From Malaya genurostris (Eukaryota > Arthropoda > Insecta > Diptera > Culicidae), in assembly GCF_030247185.1 (NCBI RefSeq), contig NC_080571.1, forward strand, positions 209,990,880-210,054,879: a stretch of 64,000 bases of DNA, written 5' to 3'. Position numbers and translations under genes: made by a program. Positions 59,291 through 64,000 of this stretch are shown piece after piece (positions within the stretch are counted from its first letter, which is position 1; each line of letters opens with the position of its first letter). Below the pieces are notes generated by a model that had not been told where the DNA came from, ran no database searches, and saw only the letters and a program-made list of their open reading frames with translations.

Positions 59291-59841
59291 CTCCTAAATA
59301 TTCAAATTCTGCGGTGACCGGTAAACGGTCGTAACTCGTTTACACCCGAGACGTCAGATATGGCAGCTCATGGAATATCCGTAAAGTGTCACATCAATTA
59401 AGTGAACTTTGCGGTTTAAATTGAACTGCTAGGCGGAGATGTTTCGAAAGCTTCTGTGAAATTTCATCCGGATTCGACTTTCGGTTCTGCAACAACAACT
59501 GTACGTGCTGGCACGGAAGAAAAAAACACAACACGCCTTCTCAAACGTTGCAAACACCGATGCTGATTAAGGGTTTTTTATTGATATAAATGTAAAACAT
59601 GATTGAACCAACAAACCAACGTTGTCAATAACATCCACTCAACTTTTCTTGACCTTTTTTACATGGTTGATATATTTCAGCAATAAAGTCAGCCGAAACT
59701 AATCATTTTTTTCGTTTGACAGGATCAGAATTTTGCTTCAAATCAAAAAGATATAGTTGTTGATGTAGAAGAGACAAATTGGTTCAAAACAATCATACTG
59801 TTTTGTCAGTTTTAACAAGCTCCATTTCGCTGCGTAGAGCA

Positions 59842-59868
59842 CTGATGAGCCGAAGGCGCAACGTGAAG
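59842..59868 (+). ncRNA. Remnant hammerhead core
   Basis: CTGATGA (59842-59848), stem II GCC-GAA-GGC (59849-59857), then GCAA where GAAA is needed, then CGTGAAG. The upstream half of stem I and a cleavage triplet were not found nearby, though TGCGGTTTAAATTGAACTGC at about 59410 resembles the stem I arm. Dead fragment of the hammerhead family. Confidence 0.45.
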
Positions 59869-59889
59869 AACTTGAAACGAAATATGTAC

Positions 59890-61510
59890 ACATGCTTAAT
59901 TCACCTAGCAGTGAGATGATACCTTTTATTACCAAACCGCATGTGTTTTTGCATGAATATTCTTCGGTGTTTTAGTTCTCATTTCATTATTTTAATGACC
60001 GTCAAGCGGCAATTTGAGATTTTAATCACTCATTGCTCTGTAATGGCGAAACTGCAAATCGGATCGAATTTGAATCTAAAAGTGTGACAATCGGATTACG
60101 GTACAATGAGTTTACGATTATTTAAGGTACTTCCAGAGCCGGTATTCAGGAACCAGTATAACCCAAACCGATTCGTATGGCCATATAACGAATAAATTGC
60201 ACTAGTTTTGAGTCCAACTTTAAAGCTTTTCGGGATTGTCATCTTCTGTAATTGTGGAGCAGGAAAAAGCCCAGTGGAGCTAGTTTAGTTAAAACTTTCT
60301 CTCCAACAGGCATAAAACCTCCTCATCTTTTGAATGAGCAGATTAGAATGATCCAAATAATACATAATAACTTTTTTACTCTTTCTTTTTGACGACTAAG
60401 TCAATATTTCTTTTTTATTTTTATGCGATATTCACCTAACCAGAGATCATTTTTGTAGAAACAGAAAATGAAAATTATAGAATGATAGTACTCAAGAGAG
60501 AGCAAGGATGTGAATATATAGAACGGAAAAGGAGAGACGTGACAGAGGGTCATTTAAGCGAGCAGAAATCTTTTAGTAACTTAACTTTTACCTTCTACCA
60601 GAGGAGTCGGGCTCAGGTATCTGAACAATGCGAATCGCCCAAGTCTCTGGTATGTCGGAAAGTAGTGATGGAGGTATTTTACCATTTACTATCCGAACCG
60701 GCATTTTTATCATTTTTATATTAATCACCTCGAGTACCCTAAACCGGAAAGTCTGACTGAAAAGCAAGATGTGTGAAAGGATCATAAAGCTTTTCCTTTG
60801 AATCTTAGATGATTCTTAGATTTCCATATCGTCCTGTAGTTCCGGAACCAGACCTTTATCACTACTTTCCGACATACCAGAGACTTGGGCGATTCGCATT
60901 GTTCAGATGTCTGAGCCCGACTCCTCTGGTAGAAGGTAAAAGTTAAGTTACTAAAAGATTTCTGCTCGCTTAAATGACCCTCTGTCACGTCTCTCCTTTT
61001 CCGTTCTATATATTCACATCCTTGCTCTCTCTTGAGTACTATCATTCTATAACAACGAAACCAGTGACAAAAATGACCTTACAGACGTCACGTGCAACAG
61101 AGAGCAAATCTATGTCAATCAACTTGCAACGATCTTCGTAGCTCGAAAGGTCCACGAAAGACGACGAAGTTCAAAACGGACGAATTTGCGTTGGATTGAT
61201 TCAAGGCGTTGAATGTCTCGAAGGTAAAAATGATGCATACTCTTGAGTTGAGCGTATCAAGCTACAGTTAATAATTTTATCTTTGTCGATTTGGCTTTTT
61301 TGAGAAAACGATTGAGCTTTGAGAAACGATTCGATACTGGAACCGGAATTCTAAAATCGGTGTAGCCGAAGTCAGTTAAATCCACCTCAAGAGCTGTATA
61401 GTTTACATTTGTTTCAAAATGTTTGAAAATCAGTGTAGACATCTTTGTGAAATCGTAGTGCGAGTTAAATCCGAATCGAAAACTGAACTATCCAAATCTG
61501 CAAACCCGAT
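59890..61510. repeat. Scrambled copy 3 of the dispersed repeat
   Basis: Blocks known from the 42-44-kb copy appear out of order: the terminal block with TTCACCTAGCAGTGAGATG (59902), the AGAGCCGGTATTCAGGAACC block (60136), a GATGATTCTTAGATTTC block (60810) and GAGAAAACGATTGAGC to GCAAACCCGATAAACC (61303-61515). A foldback MITE lies between them. Confidence 0.6.
60475..61052. mobile_element. Foldback MITE, ~190-bp near-perfect arms
   Basis: The left arm 60475-60690 starts TTATAGAATGATAGTACTCA. The right arm 60852-61052 is its reverse complement with few differences. The 160-bp loop holds a piece of the dispersed repeat. It belongs to the same family as 26798-27215, but its arms are better preserved, so it is younger. 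Confidence 0.82.
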
Positions 61511-61839
61511 AAACCTAATTAGCCGGCTATTCATAGATAAAGCTTATTTATGGCTGGTGTGCATTCTGCAAGCTGAATTCTTATAGATTTACAACAGATG
61601 AGCTTTTAAATTGCAGATATAGAGTTATTAGCATTTTTGGTGCTTAAAAAAGGCTATTTTAATGCCATTATCAGTGCTTACTGGTTACCTGGGTAAGTTT
61701 GTGAAAATCGGTTCAACCATCTTGGAGAATAGTTAGTGCTCATATTTTTCATTTATGTTTGCACTAATCACCGTGTAATTCCGGAACTGAAAGTCGGATC
61801 CGTATAAAATTAAAGAACTTTGCATGAAACCCGCTACAA

Positions 61840-61923
61840 CTGCAGAAGACACCAACAAGAAAAAGTTTACGATGGGGCCACCAGCTAATTAAAAGTATGA
61901 AATTGCAGTTTTGAACCACTGTG
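61840..61923. mobile_element. Right end of a CACAGTG-ended (Transib-like) element
   Basis: It ends TTTTGAACCACTGTG at 61923, identical at the tip to the element at 18-21.9 kb, and is followed by CATCG, again of the form CNNNG. Upstream sequence (AACTTTGCATG, then CAGAAGACACC) loosely follows the arm of that element. No left end was found, so the copy is truncated. Confidence 0.5.
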
Positions 61924-61989
61924 CATCGGTTCAATAGTCGCTTTTCACAGTAACTGTATAGCCTTTCTATATGAAAAAAGGCAAAAATA

Positions 61990-64000
61990 ACCAAAGCATA
62001 ACCTTTTCGGTATATAATTGGTAGCTGATAGCATTAATTTGAATCTTATTAAATTAGAGCCCAATTTCGACCGGCTGTAAAATAGATTCCAACTTCCGCT
62101 CTGCTTTTGTGATGATGCCCCTACGAGTCATCAGGAAGATACACCACAAAATCTTTCAAACATTGATGGACTTGGGAATTTTATCGACGTGGGAGAAAAA
62201 TGCCTAAAACAACAGCTGGTCATCGAGTTCGGAGGCTGCTCAAGGTTTCGTAGGCTACGTTTCCCACAAAACTGGGCAAGATTCTGCATAATAAACACAT
62301 CTCATATCGGGTGCGTAATTTAATAACCTGGCCGCCTTTCTGAGAGCCTCCCTTTGCGGCGGAAGCTCGACCGCCCAGATTAACGAGAAGTGATACGAGC
62401 TGTCGATTGCTAAACATGTTGTACTGGTTATAAATAGGTACCGACTAGCAACTGGCAAGCTGAGCTACACCAACACAAAGCACTCGACGATTAGCAGTCG
62501 ACTTGTCTCTCTCCTGCAGAACACTAAAATTCGCAAACTGGATTCTCGTCTGCGATTGAGACGATCTCGTAAATGTCAGCGCAAACCAAAGAATCCGAGG
62601 CACGCTCCAGCAAGGGGCTTGAAGGGTTCCTGCTCCATCGACGGATCCGGAGTGGTTGTTGTGAGTTGTGCACACACAAAAGAAAACATTAATATTTGTG
62701 ATCACTTGCAAACGAAACTAGTTCAAGCCGCGAATGTATGGGGAGATGAAATCAAAAGTGTTTGAACAAATTGCGGGCGATGGATGGATGAAGAAGTACC
62801 AGCTGATTGGTTCAATGACGGCATGGGCATTTTTGTACTGACTGTCATTTCATAAACAGTTTTACAGCGCACATTTGAACCAGTTCAGTTCATTTGAGCG
62901 CCCCGCTAAGCAACGCCACTGACTCTTGGTCGGATGCTGATCCTAACGCTGGAAGCCTACGGGTGCTCACCAAGCAACGGCAAATAAACGATGGAATGAG
63001 TTTGTTGTCTGTTTCAAAATGCTTTTAAAGTGTTTATTTTTTTGTTCTCCTCGAGTGTCAGGCTAATGTGTGGCAATTGGAAAACAGTTGACCACGTGAT
63101 TCGAGTGTTTGGGACGGTCGGCGACGATGAACAGCAGTGCCAGACTGGCTCCGTATGAATTCCGTAGATTCCTAGCTAGACAAATCGAAATTTTCTTGGT
63201 ACTTTTTGTACGTGAAAAATTAATTGAAAAAATAGCTTTATTCGCTTAAATTATTTAATTACTAAATTCAATATTGTGTTACATTAGCGTTTTCGATTTG
63301 AATGACTTTCATAATAAAATATTTAGAAATTTCTAGTTATTGGTGTTTGAAATCTAAGAAATAAAAGTATTTTCTTGCAAGATGATTTTACAGAGTCGTT
63401 GTACATTGGTATACTATACTTACTTTGGTGCATTTTTTTAAGAGAAAGAGTAGCAAAATAGCTTCAGAATTGAATTCTGTAAATCGGTTCCCGGTTGATT
63501 ATTTAAACTAATGGTTTTTCTAATCAAAAGTGAAATGCCAATGTTTCTTCGCATTCGAGGATTATACAATTGAGCATCGAAGATATTTTGTTTATCGATC
63601 CTTTTTAGGATCAACCAATCGATCGATCCCAAATAACTGATTCAAATATTTTCCTTCAATAACAAAATAAAAATAAAGTCAGTAGTGAAGTAGTTAATGG
63701 GGACACTCTATGAAAAATCGATTTGTTATTTGTTGCTTTAATCGATAGATATGTTAACTGCGAACATAATAGCAAGACTTCATAGTCAAAACTCGAATAA
63801 TTTCAGAGATATAGCTCTTTGAATTTATTCGCCAACTAAAGCTTGAAATGTGTTTTTTTTTCGAAATCCCCTTTCAACCTATAAAAATGAACCTACTGAA
63901 CCAATCAGCACTAATCTTTGTGATCTACTGTTTCTCTTGTTCTTATTTGTTGCTGGATTAAAACCACTTTGGAAATATCTGAGGTTCATGCACATGAGAC
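61990..64000. other. Intronic DNA, no gene recognised
   Basis: No match to the repeats in the window beyond about 62000. 62210-63130 is less AT-rich and contains a TATA-box-like TATAAATA at 62429-62436, followed about 30 bp later by repeat-free sequence. Open frames on both strands there overlap and lack domains. 63130-64000 is AT-rich and featureless. Confidence 0.4.

Noticed and set aside
62125..62145. CTGATGACTC on the minus strand as a ribozyme core
   Set aside because: No GAAA follows within reach and no flanking arms pair.
62220..62458. Histone-like impression of the minus-strand frame with TATA box nearby
   Set aside because: On reading, no histone fold motif matches; only a TATAAATA string remains, which is not enough for a promoter call.

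Overview
The window looks like intronic DNA from a mosquito, probably a culicine. It is AT-rich and packed with transposon relics of kinds known from mosquitoes: Jockey-clade, RTE-clade and RNase H-bearing LINEs, DD37E and mariner DNA transposons, a tRNA-related SINE and many small MITEs. The only convincing host coding sequence is one 167-bp exon at 25245-25411 (+). It encodes part of the first cyclic-nucleotide-binding domain of a cGMP-dependent protein kinase of the insect foraging (for) type and has proper splice sites on both sides. Most of the remaining ~63.8 kb is therefore best read as large introns of that gene. Possible alternative first exons or promoters at 45.9-47.2 kb and 54.3-54.5 kb are unproven.

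Layout. 0-5 kb: a decayed Jockey-clade LINE on the minus strand carrying a SINE, followed by a hAT-type MITE. 5.2-7.3 kb: intron with two degenerate hammerhead-ribozyme-like sequences in opposite orientation. 7.4-10.7 kb: a nearly full-length but broken RTE-clade LINE (+). 10.7-17 kb: intron, a DD37E transposase fossil, and a minisatellite split by a second hAT MITE. 17-22.3 kb: nested inverted repeats, including a 3.8-kb foldback whose ends are CACAGTG with a 5-bp target duplication, and a 162-bp insertion built around a complete hammerhead ribozyme. 24.6-32.5 kb: the kinase exon, two other foldback families, a second CACAGTG-ended palindrome and two mariner pseudogenes. 35.4-40 kb: a second Jockey copy interrupted by an RNase H LINE and a hAT MITE. 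41-45.8 kb: a LINE tail, the second copy of the 1.8-2-kb dispersed repeat with a long CA tract, and a third Jockey fragment. 45.9-48.9 kb: a less repetitive stretch and a 722-bp hAT-type element. 48.9-53.3 kb: a 4.4-kb inverted repeat with two DD37E transposase copies in its middle. 55.9-61.9 kb: another broken mariner-type transposase with a 1.45-kb insertion, and scrambled dispersed repeats. 62-64 kb: intron without recognised repeats.

No element in the window has an undamaged full set of transposition proteins, so most mobile sequences here are relics. The longest open frame is the RNase H end of the 5'-truncated LINE at 36.5-38.1 kb. The two strongest unusual observations are (1) the full hammerhead ribozyme at 22072-22170, in a small insertion with target duplications and an empty-site reference elsewhere in the window, and (2) foldback elements whose termini equal the V(D)J signal heptamer and whose 5-bp C...G target duplications point to the Transib superfamily. 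Coordinates of old repeats are approximate, because they were read by eye.
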